From: Patella vulgata
Taxonomy: Eukaryota > Mollusca > Gastropoda > Patellidae
DNA length: 64,000 bases
NCBI RefSeq assembly: GCF_932274485.2
Contig: NC_065886.2
Coordinates: 38,365,501 to 38,429,500 of the forward strand
Direction: 5' to 3'
The notes under the pieces were generated by a model. That model had not been told where the DNA came from. It was given only the letters and a program-made list of their open reading frames with translations, and made no database searches. The first letter of the stretch is position 1; each line of letters begins with the position of its first letter. Position numbers and translations under genes: made by a program. This document shows, in pieces, positions 25,291 to 38,600 of this stretch.

Positions 25291-27471
25291 TGCCTTTATT
25301 ATTCTCTGAAACCTTTAATTACCTTGGAATGTTGGGCCCGAACCATCATTGGCCCATATTGGGTATAGGTCTGCAGTAGCCTTCTAGTCCCCCATCCAGT
25401 AGTCCCAAAATATAGCCCAGCGTACGTCACACATGTTCGTCTTTGAAGATAAATACTATACGCTACGTTTTTGGCTCTTTTAGTGATATTTCAACATACT
25501 GTGCACACTTCGAAATAGTCCAAATCTCATCTTTTTTTCAAAATTTCTGGGAGAGGACCCAACACACACCACGGGCCTCACACCATATTAGAAACTATTC
25601 AGCCCCCCCCCCCTACACACACACACCTTTGACTTGTCCCAGACCCCCGGGAAGGTTAATCAGGCCCAGACCACACATAACAACGAACTAAAAACCAACA
25701 AACAAAAACAAAATCATGTATATTTTAAGTCATAACAGTACAGATCTATCATATCGTAGACATTAAGGGGGTGGGGTGGGGAGACAAGCACCATGGCAAT
25801 TCAAGATAAACCAACAAAATATCAATTTCGATTTGAATCACGCTTTGGGGAACAAGTGTTTTGTGTGGATAAGATGTTTACTGAAGCAATAAGACCTAAT
25901 AATAGGCTTACAACCGATGGATTATTGATATTAAACCAGAGGTGTTATTATCATGTAACACGTTCACATTAATAGCACATATTATTTTATCCACTATTTC
26001 AATGTATATAGTATATATTATCTTTAATATATTATAATCCGATCAATGCTCCCTTCGTATCTAAGGCTATTTCTTGACAAACAATATAGACCTAATTTTG
26101 TTTCACGTAAAAATTACCGCCTCAATTATGCACTATTGGCAGTGAAGCGATTGTTATAAAACTACTATTAATTCGCGTAGGGTACTCGTGCATTTACAAT
26201 GGCCGGTGACCTACTGTATCCATATGTCTTAAATATAACATTACAGTGACGTACGCATGGTATTTGGTTGTGGGTATCAATGTTGTTTTTTAGCGCATAT
26301 CTTGACCTGAATAAATCATTCAATGTCACCAGCTACACACCCCAACCAACAAAAAGCTCAAATTTACACGTTTCATAGAAACATTTAATGAATACTTTAA
26401 ACTGTTATTTAGTGAGTGTGCCTGTGTCTGTGTCTGGTGTGTGTGTGCGGGCGCGTCTTTGGCGCACGTACTAAACTAACAAAATATTTTCTTACAATAT
26501 GTCAGCGAAAAGGTCACCGTGTTTATGTAATTGCCGATAATGATCTGGTGGGGCGCGTGGGGAGGGCGTAGGATTGGTTCGTTGCAGAAAAAAAAGTTCC
26601 AAAATGTTTTTACCTCGCTCCGCTTATCAGTCGTCAAATGTGTTATTTTTTGTTAGAACCCAGTAGGCGCAAAAATAATAACAATAATAAAAAAAAATAT
26701 GACGTTAAACCCCATTTCATTTCATTCGGTAATTTTTTGACAAATACGTACTGCATATTCATCTGCGAATTTCAGCTGAGGTTGTCAAGTCTTTTACCTT
26801 TTGTGTCAATTTGTAGACGTGACAAAGGTTATTCGTTTCGACCCTTACATAACTTACGTCATCCCTAATGGAAGAGATATTCATGGCATAAATTATCGAA
26901 GCCAAAACAAGGGAAGTAATCGATATGGTTTAAACACGGTGGAAGATTTTTATACACTATAGCATCCCGAAGAGAACACACACGGAGGAACGGTTGGAGA
27001 CATTTTGGTGGTATTCCAGTTATACAGCCAATGTCATTTTAGCAAAACGTTGTCAAATTTACTTCATAAGACTAGAGTAGATTACCCTGGCCAGTGACAT
27101 CCTTGGACACAGTTTATAATTGGGAGAAATATTCGCAATTTTAAGACTGAAGGTGTCAGTCTGTCTTGCCCATTGATGCTTTCATAAACTGGGCCCGTTT
27201 TCCGCCCCACGGTAACAAGCTACAGTACAATTTGTGCCTGGTTTTGTGTATTACGATGTATTGTATGTTTACACTTTTCGAAACACCTAATACATATTTT
27301 TGCTTAAGTGGTCTGTATCCATCCTGATAAACGTACGGGGTTTTAAACTTCCCTGGCTGCTACACTGTAATGCCCACAACCGACTTTTACCATTCGCCGA
27401 GATACTTGATTGTGTACGTGTTGTATTCTTTCGTTCTATCTTTTGTTGGGCACTGCTAGATAATCTTATTA

Positions 27472-27777
27472 AATATGCATTATGTAAGATTTATATACAG
27501 AGCTGGCCGTTGTTACTATAATAGTTCAAATATAGATAATGCAAAATGAATAATATATTGAAAATATCATTCATATTACTTTATTCTGAGCGAAGTTATC
27601 ACTGTTTGGAGTTTTGGCATTGATTGTTTATTATCGTAACAACGGTACTTGTTTTTCGAGACTTAGCCATCCGATAGAGAGTTGATTGTGGGCTTGTCAT
27701 GCTAAAAATGTTTAAATAATAGTTTATATAACAATAGACAGATTTAGCTCCTATACTTATATAATGTATCTTTTAAA
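27472..27777. mobile_element. MITE family 1, copy c
   Basis: Starts TATGCATTATGTAAGA and ends ATATAATGTATCTTTTAA, in the inverse orientation to copies f and g. It lies in the gap between the two host genes. Confidence 0.6.
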
Positions 27778-29609
27778 GCTTTATCTTCGTCTCGAACACT
27801 TATTAGGGGTTTAACTCCACAGGAACACACATGCCCTTAACGCGTAGCCTAATGGTTGGTGCAGCATCCTAAATAAAAACGAAACATTGTCTCACAAAGC
27901 AACTATTTGATAAATAATAAAGAACTGTTTCTAAAAAAGGATTATAAATATTTATAGGAAACTATATGACTTTACCCAACTTTGCATGGTGGTAATTAAT
28001 AAAATGGGATGGCCTACTTTTCTGCACCGATCGCTTGACATGCACTTAAATTCAACTGTCAAAGTTTTTTTTTACGTGTACAAAGGGCTGAATCTCTTTA
28101 AAATGTCTCATCCTAACGGCTATAGTGCTGATCTTTGCCATGCACCTTGACAAGGGAAACCATACTAGAAAATTCCCGGGAACGTTATCGGCCAACACCG
28201 TGATCGAACCCTGAACCTTTTAGGTCAAAAATTTGCCAGAAAAGTGAAGCGTTTTCCAGAAGGTAATGTTTCAGTCATGAAAACTATGGCAGGATATGTA
28301 TATGTCCCTTTCACGTCAAAATATTACTCCCTATAACTTTTTCAGACGGTAATGGATCAGTCTAGAAAAGTGTGATATGGTCTAGGACGTCCCTTTCATG
28401 TTAAAATATTACCCTCATACTCATAGCATTTACAATAACGCAATAAATTTGCCTATATTGCAGGTCTTTCTTTAGGCATATAGGCTAAATGTTATATAAA
28501 TTAATTAAATTATTAATTAGACACTTATTCGTGACATGACCATAATCAACGCTCGATGCCATCGGATACTTGAGATTTTGCCATATGTTGGGATATTTTT
28601 TTATCTCTAGTTGTACAAAACTATCAAATTTAAGGGAGAAAATAACTGGTGTAAAGACATCACGAGTATTGTTATCTTGGTAGCAAAGGGGCGTGTATTT
28701 CGTTTATCTTTTCACATTACTTTTTCAATTGGGAATTAAATCTAAGCCTAATCATCCACAATGAGTTTGTAATTGTGACATTCGATAAGAAATAATAATA
28801 TATAGAAAAGAATACAATGGGATTGTCAGAATTACAAATGAATTCATACTCCGAATATTATTTGTAAACAGCGTTTGTTATTCTTATCGGCCGCAAGCCT
28901 AGAAGAATCTCGTGTAGATCGACATATCACGTGCTTAACGGGGGTCAAGCATAACTTCCGTGTCACAACACATGCGTACTTCCCTCTTGTACTGATGGCG
29001 ACATGTGCTTTGGGGTTTTTGTCCAGTTGCCTTGATTTGTCGTCATTTTTCTACTGTTAAACTATAATGTTACTCCCGAAAACACGGTCAGTTACTTTAC
29101 ACAAATGTATTTGTGCGGCTACAAACAGTTGTAAACTGTTAAATTTGTAGAAAAGTTGAACAACTCAGAAAAAACTGTTCCAACGTGGCTACTGCGTTTA
29201 CGTTCGACACAAACATTGCACAGCTGAACTGAAGTCCATATTTTCATTTCAGTGTCGAAGATTTATAGTTCATTTTCCATATATTTTCGTTTGTCGTCAT
29301 TTATTTTCGATACAAACTATTGCACAAACTTCCGCTAACCAATAATAAAACTTGTAATTACTGTTTTATTATAAACTTTTGAAAGAGAAACTAACCAAAT
29401 TCGAGAATTTTGTGCTTTTCTGTGAATTGTTTACTTTGAAATTGCAGGCCATTGTTGTGTGTTTTTAAGTATTATCTTACCCCTATGTTTGTACACATTT
29501 CTTTGTTTTAAGTGAAATTATTTCTTTGCTTTGGGTATAGATAATAGAACTGGGCACTGTCCCATTCAAATAAACATTTTCGGTCGTACCCTTTGTATAA
29601 ACAATAACT

Positions 29610-32600
29610 ATGGCCACCGCAGTGAGTTCATCCCCTAGCCCCGCTACTCAACCAGACACTTTGGTGACAAGTGCTCCTACAGAAAAAGAGAAAACTGTCG
29701 AAAATGCCAAAAGTTATGAGAAAAATAGGCATCCGAATGCTAATGCTAAAACAAATGGTACAGACACAGACAAACCCAAACCAAAAGATAAAGTCGATAA
29801 AAACCCTAAAGAAGAGAAATCAACAGTGAAGAAGTTCGACAATAAATTATACGTAGAAGCACCACCTCCAAAAACCAACCCCTGGACTAAAGCAGCACAA
29901 CCAGTCCCAATCCAGGCCCCTAAAAAAGGTAAGTTTAGATATGAAATATTGAACCATATGGAATATTAAGTGAGTTATCAGATATTGACCTATTTACTGT
30001 CATATATAATATACTACTACTAGTGAAGTTAGACAGTCATAAGGCAATCATCACCCATTCATACTGATCAGGTCATCATTGTCATAAATAAGAGACTTTA
30101 AAGACAAGTTTTAGTTTCTGACTCGTTTTGTTTTCTGCTATAATCTCTAAGGTGTTTGTATATGATGAATCAGTAAAGTCAATATCTTAAGTTACTTGAA
30201 GGCCTACATGTAGATACAACAAAACTTATCAAAAAGATTGAACTATTGGTAGAGTGTCTCAAAAAGCCAGAAATGAGCTTTAATTAAAGATGCATTATGT
30301 AAGAGCTAAATCTTCCTATTGCAGGTCTTTCTTTTGTCTTAAATATTATATAAATTATTCTTTAGACATTTATTTACATGACAAGCCTATAATCTACTCT
30401 CTAGACTATCAGATAGATGGTTGAGGTTTAAAAATTTGACAATAAAATGGACAGTAAAGGCATAAGTCTCTGTTGTCAAGCATCGTTGCTAAACAGTACC
30501 ATAATAAATGATCTAGATATGCTACATCTTCAAACTGTCGTAACTTCTCCAGTAATAAAGTAATTTCAATGAAATTTTCAATATAGTTATTATTTATTAT
30601 CTTTTTATGAACTATTAGAGTAAGGGATGTGGGCACTTCATCCCATGACTGTTCACCCTGTCCTTTCATCCCAACCTATTTTTTATCAGACTGTTTCATC
30701 TGGCTTGTTATTGTAATAACAGTTAATTAATACTTACTTATTGTTAAATAAACATGTAATTAAATACTTACTGTTAAATGCACACGTAATTAATTATTTA
30801 TTGTTAAATAAACACGTAATTATCTTTTTTTTAAAATAAATATGTTATTAATTGTTATGGATTAATAATTAAAACATGTAAATAACTGGGGCGAGAGTTG
30901 AGTTGTATTTACACAAAGTATTTTACAAATATTATTTTTAGCGTAAATAAGTCGGTTTGTGAGAAAGGAATTCCAGGGGGTACGATCAGCTTTTCTCTCT
31001 GTACGTGGTTACTAATAGAATCATGTACAGGTGCGACATCGTGTTTGATATTCAATTTTATACTGATACATGTATATAGAATCTACATGACAGGGTCATT
31101 GGCCTTTATATTAAATTTAAAGTATTACGATTTCCAATATAGGTTTTACTTTAATTTTGGGGTTTAATAATTATTCTCCGATTCAACATAATCATCATAT
31201 TTATTGTTTCTGTTATGGATATTCAATCAAGAGGAAATAGCGTATTGTTCGGCATGTTCACACATGTATCCCCCAAACAACTATTTTGTCATTGGCTAGA
31301 GGCGTCTAAATGTGGGAATAGTCATTGAATCATTGAATAGTTAAGCAAGTGATGCTATTGCATAAATAAAATATTAAAAAAATGATATAATACTCTTTTT
31401 TAATTGATGGGATGAAATGGCCCTATATTAGTGGGATGAAACGACCCATGTAAATTTGGGATGAAACGGCCCAGGGTGAAAGGGTCGTGGGATGAAAAAA
31501 AGCTGCTCCTATAGTAAGAACGGACATCTCTTTATCTAAATCTTGCATAATTCATTTTTACACTGTTGTGAGTGTAAATAAGAGCTCTGGTGCATATGTA
31601 TTCACCCGTTATTGCAAGTATTTGTCTACAGATAGCCATTCATGTGATAATATCTATGCATCTATCAAATATTAGAGCTCTACTCCGCATGTCCAGATCA
31701 CAATAATATTAACTTTAGAATATTACGTTGGGTAAATTTTTCAGTTTTGAGTGGCATCTTTATGGTTTAGTTGATTAGTTGAAATTAATACTATTATCGG
31801 TAATACAGTTGGTATGTAACTGGGTGTTATTGATGTGTGCAATATGGTTTATGGGAGTGGTGGACAAAATCTAGTCTAGCCATAACTCTGACTTACTGGT
31901 GGTTTATATATGCATATAAATCATACACTGTTAAATGACAAGCCTATTTCAGCCTTCCCTCTTTTTCTCTTTATAGAAAACGTATTCTTTAATGCCACTC
32001 TTGTTTTAAGTTGCGTGTAGCATTCGAAATAAATTACCGATTTCAAATCATGTCTAAGTTATTATTTTTTTGTTTTAATGACGATATACTGCGTTGTAGC
32101 AGACGATATATGTCAAGCTCGCACACGGCCCAGTTGACCGCAGTATGCAAAAGCATTACAAAGATGCATTGCTGTATGAAGCCGGTTTATATGTTTTGTT
32201 TTAATTTTACTGCAAACAATTAATAGATAACATCTGTTTGGTTGTAAAATGCCATGAAATAGAGCATAAGAGTAAATTATAGAATGGGTAATTAACGATG
32301 TTGACCTGCGGTACCACAAAAGAATTATTCAAGGCGATATTAAAATTTAAGCACGACCGTAGCACATCATGCCACATCTAATAAAAAAAGAGAACAAATA
32401 ATAATCACGATGTAAAGAATGTACCGAGTCCAGTTACATATTTCCATTCAACAGTTGTTCTCTGAACCAAATACTGAATAAGAAATTGATATTTAAATGG
32501 ACACAAATGCATCGTTCTTCTTCTTGGTTGCGGCAAGATAAACTGATTGGATTAAAATTTCACTGAGTGCCAAAAGCTGAGCCAAAACTATTTATGTGAC

Positions 32601-35600
32601 TACAATTAACAGAAAAAAACGGTTTTAAAAATATTCACAGATTAACTTGATCGTCGTTTTATTCTTTCTGTTATTCATATCCCATCAATCAAGAGGAAAA
32701 TTTATAAAAATGAATGAAGTTTTACCCCGTGCACCAAACAACTATTTCATCATTGGTTAGAGCCGTCTAAACGCGGGGAAATTTACAATAGCTATTGGCT
32801 AACAGCACGCATGCATAAACAATCTTATTTGCATATTGCATACTATTTATAGTATTATTAGCTGGAATTATTTTCAAGTCGACAGCCCCAAACAAAGACC
32901 AACATAGTCGAGTAGGGTCGTAGCATGCGTTATAGCAGACGATATATCAACCTCGCAAAGAACTGTCCAGTCGGCAGTTGAATGTAAATAGGATAGACCA
33001 TTTAAATCTTTTGTGTTAATTAATATATAACATCTGTTTGACCGTAAAATGCGTAATAAACTTCACTTAATTCTAGTTCGGGCCATTGAGCACGGGTCAG
33101 TCATCCACTTGTTTCAATTGCAAACGGCCAATTACGGGTCTGGTAAACTTGCCGTATCTTTCCTATATCGAAGTTTTTGTAAATATCGCTTTCTGGCATC
33201 GGTCGGTAAACCTTGCGCGTATATAGAAATGGCGTTCAGTTCCATTTTATGTAAAAGAAGCTTAATGTACAACAGTATTTTCACAAAAAAACACACACTG
33301 GCCTATGGGTTTCAGTCTACGAATAAGGCCAGTGTCTGCGCATGACCGAAAATGACGTCAAAATGGAAACCCGTAAAAGCTCCTATAGGTTATCAACTCA
33401 CTATTATACGACCATGGGCATTATTTCCCACCCTTATAAATCATTGACACAGGAAATAATAACACAATTACCTCCCTTGTTTTCCCATTGCCTCCATGCA
33501 TTAGCTATGTTCAAACGTTGGAATTTGAAGTTGAAAATGATATTTTTGCCAATTTCTCAGCTGACAATAGTGAATTATAGGATTAATAGGATTATTCTTT
33601 AACAAGGTAGGACTGTTTATGGATACCATCTATTTTAAGGCATTATTTTAATAAATTTTAAAAATATAACTTAAAATTTTATATGAAATTGTAGCTTTAA
33701 GCTATTTTACATGTATCGGCAATGGAATCAGAAATAGTTTGTGTTTTGACAGCATTTGATTTAATGTACCGGTAATTGAATACATAAAGACCCCCTACGC
33801 ATGAGTGAATTATCAAAGTAAAATTGAACCATATGTTAGTCCTGAAATGACCCAGTTTATACCAAGTAGACGTTAAACCCCATCTCTCTCTCTCTATCTC
33901 ACCATATCAATATTTCACAAAGGCTTTGAAGCCATGTACATTTCTGCACAGTTGAGATGAAGTTACTGCTTAAAGTTGCTGATTGTTTTACTGGTTTGGT
34001 TTCTTTCTATGATTGTTGATGGTAATAATTAAATAGTTGACATCAGTTAAAATATTGATTGTACATTTAACAATAGTCAAATTTCCTCCTGGATATACAA
34101 AACTCCAATAACATTTATAGCCTATAATATTTAATGAATGACTGTTAGATTACAATATGCATGTTTATAGACATGTACTGATGTTGATCAATCCAATTTT
34201 AAAGGGAAGCATGAGACATTAGTACATGTACATGGATACATCATGTTAATTGTAACCAGTCAATTCAGAAAGTTAGGATGTTAAACCCTGTTCCATGTCA
34301 TCTTTAATCACAGTTGATGTTTGACTATTGGTGCTGTTGATACGTATGTATTCAAATTCAAATATAGTGTTAATTCACTTGTCGTATAAGTTAAGGTTTG
34401 TACTACTTTGAAGGGGTTAGGTGGTTGAGTGGTCTAATGCACGCACTTTAGGTCATAAGGCCAGTCATTTAGTCTCGAACTGTGGAATCAATTTCAAATT
34501 TGTAAGTGACGAGGGGTAGGGTCTTCTGCCTGATCACTTTAGTTTTCTCTCCAGGTTTTCGTGTTTCCTCACACTGCTAAAGCAAATTATTGAAATAGAA
34601 TTAGATAAATGTTGATACCAAATAACCTATTTTGTGTTGAGAGCAAGGCTCTACACAGCATTTTGAACTTACTTGTGCAAACATAAGTAAATTTTCAAAA
34701 CAACTAGCCAAACAAAATTTTCAGTTGCCAAGTCTGAAGATTAGAATAATTTGTCGTATGATATAGCTAAATTATATTGTGAACATACATAACTCGTCAT
34801 CCTATAATAATAATAAAAAAAAGATGTTTTAAATATTTTTTTCCGACTGGGACTCGCTGCGAGACTAAGACGGCGGTCGGCGAAGCTTGTAATTTTGCTT
34901 GTTTGGGTGGTGTAGCGTCAGTAGCATGACTATCATCATTTTTCCCCAACTGAGACTCACTGCGAGACGAGGTTACTTTACTAGTAAAGTAAGACGATAT
35001 AGGTTTGATTCGTCTGCTAGCCATGCTGTCAGCTGTCTCGCAAACTTACGATAAATACAGCGCATGCGCAATGAGAATTTCCTCGCAGAGGACAATGAGA
35101 TTGACCCAATTTCAACCAGGAAAGTAACAAGAGTGACATTTGACTGGGATCATTGCCGATTACGTTATCTTTACAGAGAAAAGTTCAGATAGCTATAGTG
35201 TTAATTGGGGACTTCAAGATATATGTTCACTCGCCAGAAACCTAGCATTTATAAATATCTGGTCGCCATTGTCAAAATTCGCTCGCAAATGCGAGTGTTT
35301 CAGTCGCATTGTAGAGCCTTGGTTGAGAGAGCGTTTAACCCCATTTCTCTATCTTTATTACTTGGAACAGAGATTAAAGCATGTATTAGAAATTGATGTA
35401 CATGTATTTGTCACTTGTTTGTTAATAAAGGGGGTAGGGGAGGGCAGAATGGTTTAACTTGTGCGTTTAAGAACATAAGGTATATCTGAGTCAAGTGGCG
35501 TTGGTTAAATCCCAAGCTTGTACGTGACGAGAGGTCACCTTATGGGTTTTCTTTAATCTGGGGCCTCCTGTTTCCTCCCAGTGATAAAAAACACACTTGA

Positions 35601-38600
35601 ATTGAAACGAATTATTGAAATAAAATAAAACCATATGTTAGTCTCAAAATGACGTTTGTGTCGAGTGGATGTTAAACCCGATTTTTCTCTTTCTGTTAAT
35701 ATGAGAATAACTGTTACTACATTTATTTTCCTGTCTTTATACGTCCACATTTTCATGTGGACATATATTGTCGTGTCCTCTGTCCGTCTCTCCACAATTT
35801 GTATGTGGACACTCGACAGGTCACAATTCTTATCTGATTTTGACGAAACTTGAAATATAGGTTTATCTCCAAGTTAGTGAGACAAGGAAGCCTATTGAAT
35901 TCCTGAATATTCTGATAACTCACAATATTATTGTTCTTGATTTCTTCGCATTATCTTGTGAATGCTCTGATGACAAAAGTCACAATCCGTTCTTGTATAA
36001 TTTACAGGCATTGTTCAGACAATTGAAATAAAGAAGAATAATCTACTTCAGCAATTTTTTGATAATTACTTAAGTTCAGGCCCTTGATTACATGCATGTC
36101 CTACAATCTTGTCATAACCCTGATGATATTATTCAGTATAAATAGTTAGAGCAAGAATTGGAATACACCTCACACAATTAAGCAAGACAAACCTACGAAC
36201 AGGACACAATATACACACACACTATAAATAAGAAATGCTCACATCAGATCAAGTGAATAGATCTGGGGCTAGCTGTAAGTGTCCACCCACCACTGCGCAA
36301 GGGGTGTGTAGTGGTACAGGCTTTACTCAAAATGAAAACAAACTAACAATAAGGGAAGCAAGATAATGCTTTTTAATTACCAAACGATGTAGGTAAACAT
36401 TTTTGGACGATTTAGTTGCTGTGGGCGTATGATTCATTGCATGGCAACCAATGTTTTAAAAAGTATTTTATACATCTGTTAATATTATATGATACGTGTC
36501 TACGTGGAATCGCAGTGAGAATAATGCATGATTTAACAGTGTTTATATAACTGTAGATAAATTTATTGATTATTTTGTTCAGCAGATTGAACTGATAATT
36601 GTTTTTAACTAGTTGTATCTCAAGTATGGATTCACTAACCTAGAGATCTCAGATTTGAAAATTATTTTATTCTGTGCGAAGTTAATTTTATAAGTGTTTG
36701 AAGTTTGACACAATAATAAACAGTCTCGATTATCAAATTTAACGTTACATTATTATATGGCGTGTGTGTTATATTTGATAGTATTTCATTCAATATCACT
36801 GACATCTGATAAACTAGAGATTTGATTATGGGATTGTCATGTGAATAAATGTCTACATGTACATGTAATTAATGAATAATATAACATTTGAAGCTCCCAA
36901 AAAAAGATCTGTGGTCGTCAAATTTAGATCTTAGTTATAGATCTTTGATATACCATGGAAGATGTGAAGACGTATACATGTAGGTGGATCTACAAGCTGT
37001 GAAATATGTAGCCTATGTATATTGTACTATAAATAGTGTAGTACCATCATATAGTCAGGTTGGATTATATTGTTGTAAATAATACTCTTAAGTCTTGCTA
37101 TTTTATGTCTGATGTCTGTCTGTGTAGCTTAGATCATACAGCTACATGTATATAGAAATATTGTGTTGAGTAAGTATTGATCTCGATAAGTCTGGTATTG
37201 AAAGGAGATCAAGAGATTGTGGTCAGGTTGATATGACTAACTCTCGAGAAAGTTCTTCCAGTTACTTGTCTCTGTGTCTTGAACTTTTATCCACCCTGAC
37301 TCCACCCAATTTAAAATATAATATGTGGAATGGTGAATTGAAAATTTGTCAACATTCAGCATCCAGCATCCACTGCAGACAATATATATATGGCACAAGC
37401 TAGTGCCACCTAATAGTTTATATGGCTGAATTATTTTTAATCTGATTGAATCTAGGCTGCATTTCAGGCCAATATAATCCTGCCCCTAATTTACATAGAA
37501 CACTAAAATATGTCTAACACCCATTGAACATTTATTGAAGTTTCATTTGTCCATTTCTCATCAATTTGTATGTTGGCAGGAATTCAATGTGTGTTTATCT
37601 CCCTATAATTTTTACACTCAGATCTTTTTATGCAATTTATACGGAGTAAACTTTCTGGCCTAAACTACATTTAGTATAGTTCTATTTGTAGATGTTACTA
37701 GGGTCTTTCTAAATGTTACTATTAATAGATTACCAGAGGACTTCCTAAATGTTACTATAATTAGATTATGAGACCACCACTGTGTCACTTGTCACTTTTA
37801 TGTAAACAATGATCTTGCCTACATTGTAGTTACATACATGTATATAGGCCTAAATGTATGTATATTTACAGTTTTAACTCAGTTAACCCTATTTGCATAT
37901 AGGAAAAGACATAAGACCTGTCTAACTCAGTGTTTAGCCTAAGGATATAATAAAGATATTGAGCTATCTGTATGATGTGTTTTATTCATATTTGCATGTG
38001 AAGTCATGATAATTTCTATCCATGAGAAGACAACATATGTTATAGGACTGGGCTACTATAGAACTGTTTATTCAGACTTATTATTTGTAACTGTTGGATT
38101 AATTGAAGATTTGACAAGTGAATTGTGTAGAAATATGTTCCTGTTTTAGAAATGTGAAATTTTGACAAATGTTGTCAATGGCTGTAACATTCGATATAAA
38201 GGAATAAATGTACCATATGGTAGTTATGAAGACCTATTTATAGTTGAAGCATTGTTGATTTAAAGGCCTGCAGTAATTTATCAATAAAAAAAAAACATTT
38301 AAAGGATATAATTTATTTAGGTCATTTGTGAACTTGGATTGGATTGTGGATTTATATTGAAGTAAAAGTAAGCATTGTTGTTATGATGGATAAAATTTTG
38401 CACATGTAAAATAGTGCATATAGGTCATTGTATGTATATATGCTGTAGTCTACATGCATGTAAACAATATTGAACCGTATTGAGCTGTGTATTCAAGATA
38501 AATATGTACAATGCAGTTGCACACAGTGTTAAAAAGTATGCCTCTACATAAATGTATGCAGTGTTATTCAGCTTTGTCTTTCTTCATTAGCCCAGTCAGT

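Larger units (their letters stand above)
23302..29609. other. Region between the two divergent host genes
   Basis: Holds upstream sequence of CNBD2, the 131-bp tandem pair, a SINE, MITE copy c and a MITE fragment (28440-28580). Both promoters must lie here or in unseen untranslated exons. I see no CpG-rich block or clear TATA box that would fix a start site. Confidence 0.5.

Noticed and set aside
34410-34480. tRNA-Leu/Ser-like sequence (also 17657, 35426, 43044)
   Set aside because: It has B-box-like words but no full cloverleaf, and each copy continues into a SINE body, so these are SINE heads and not tRNA genes.
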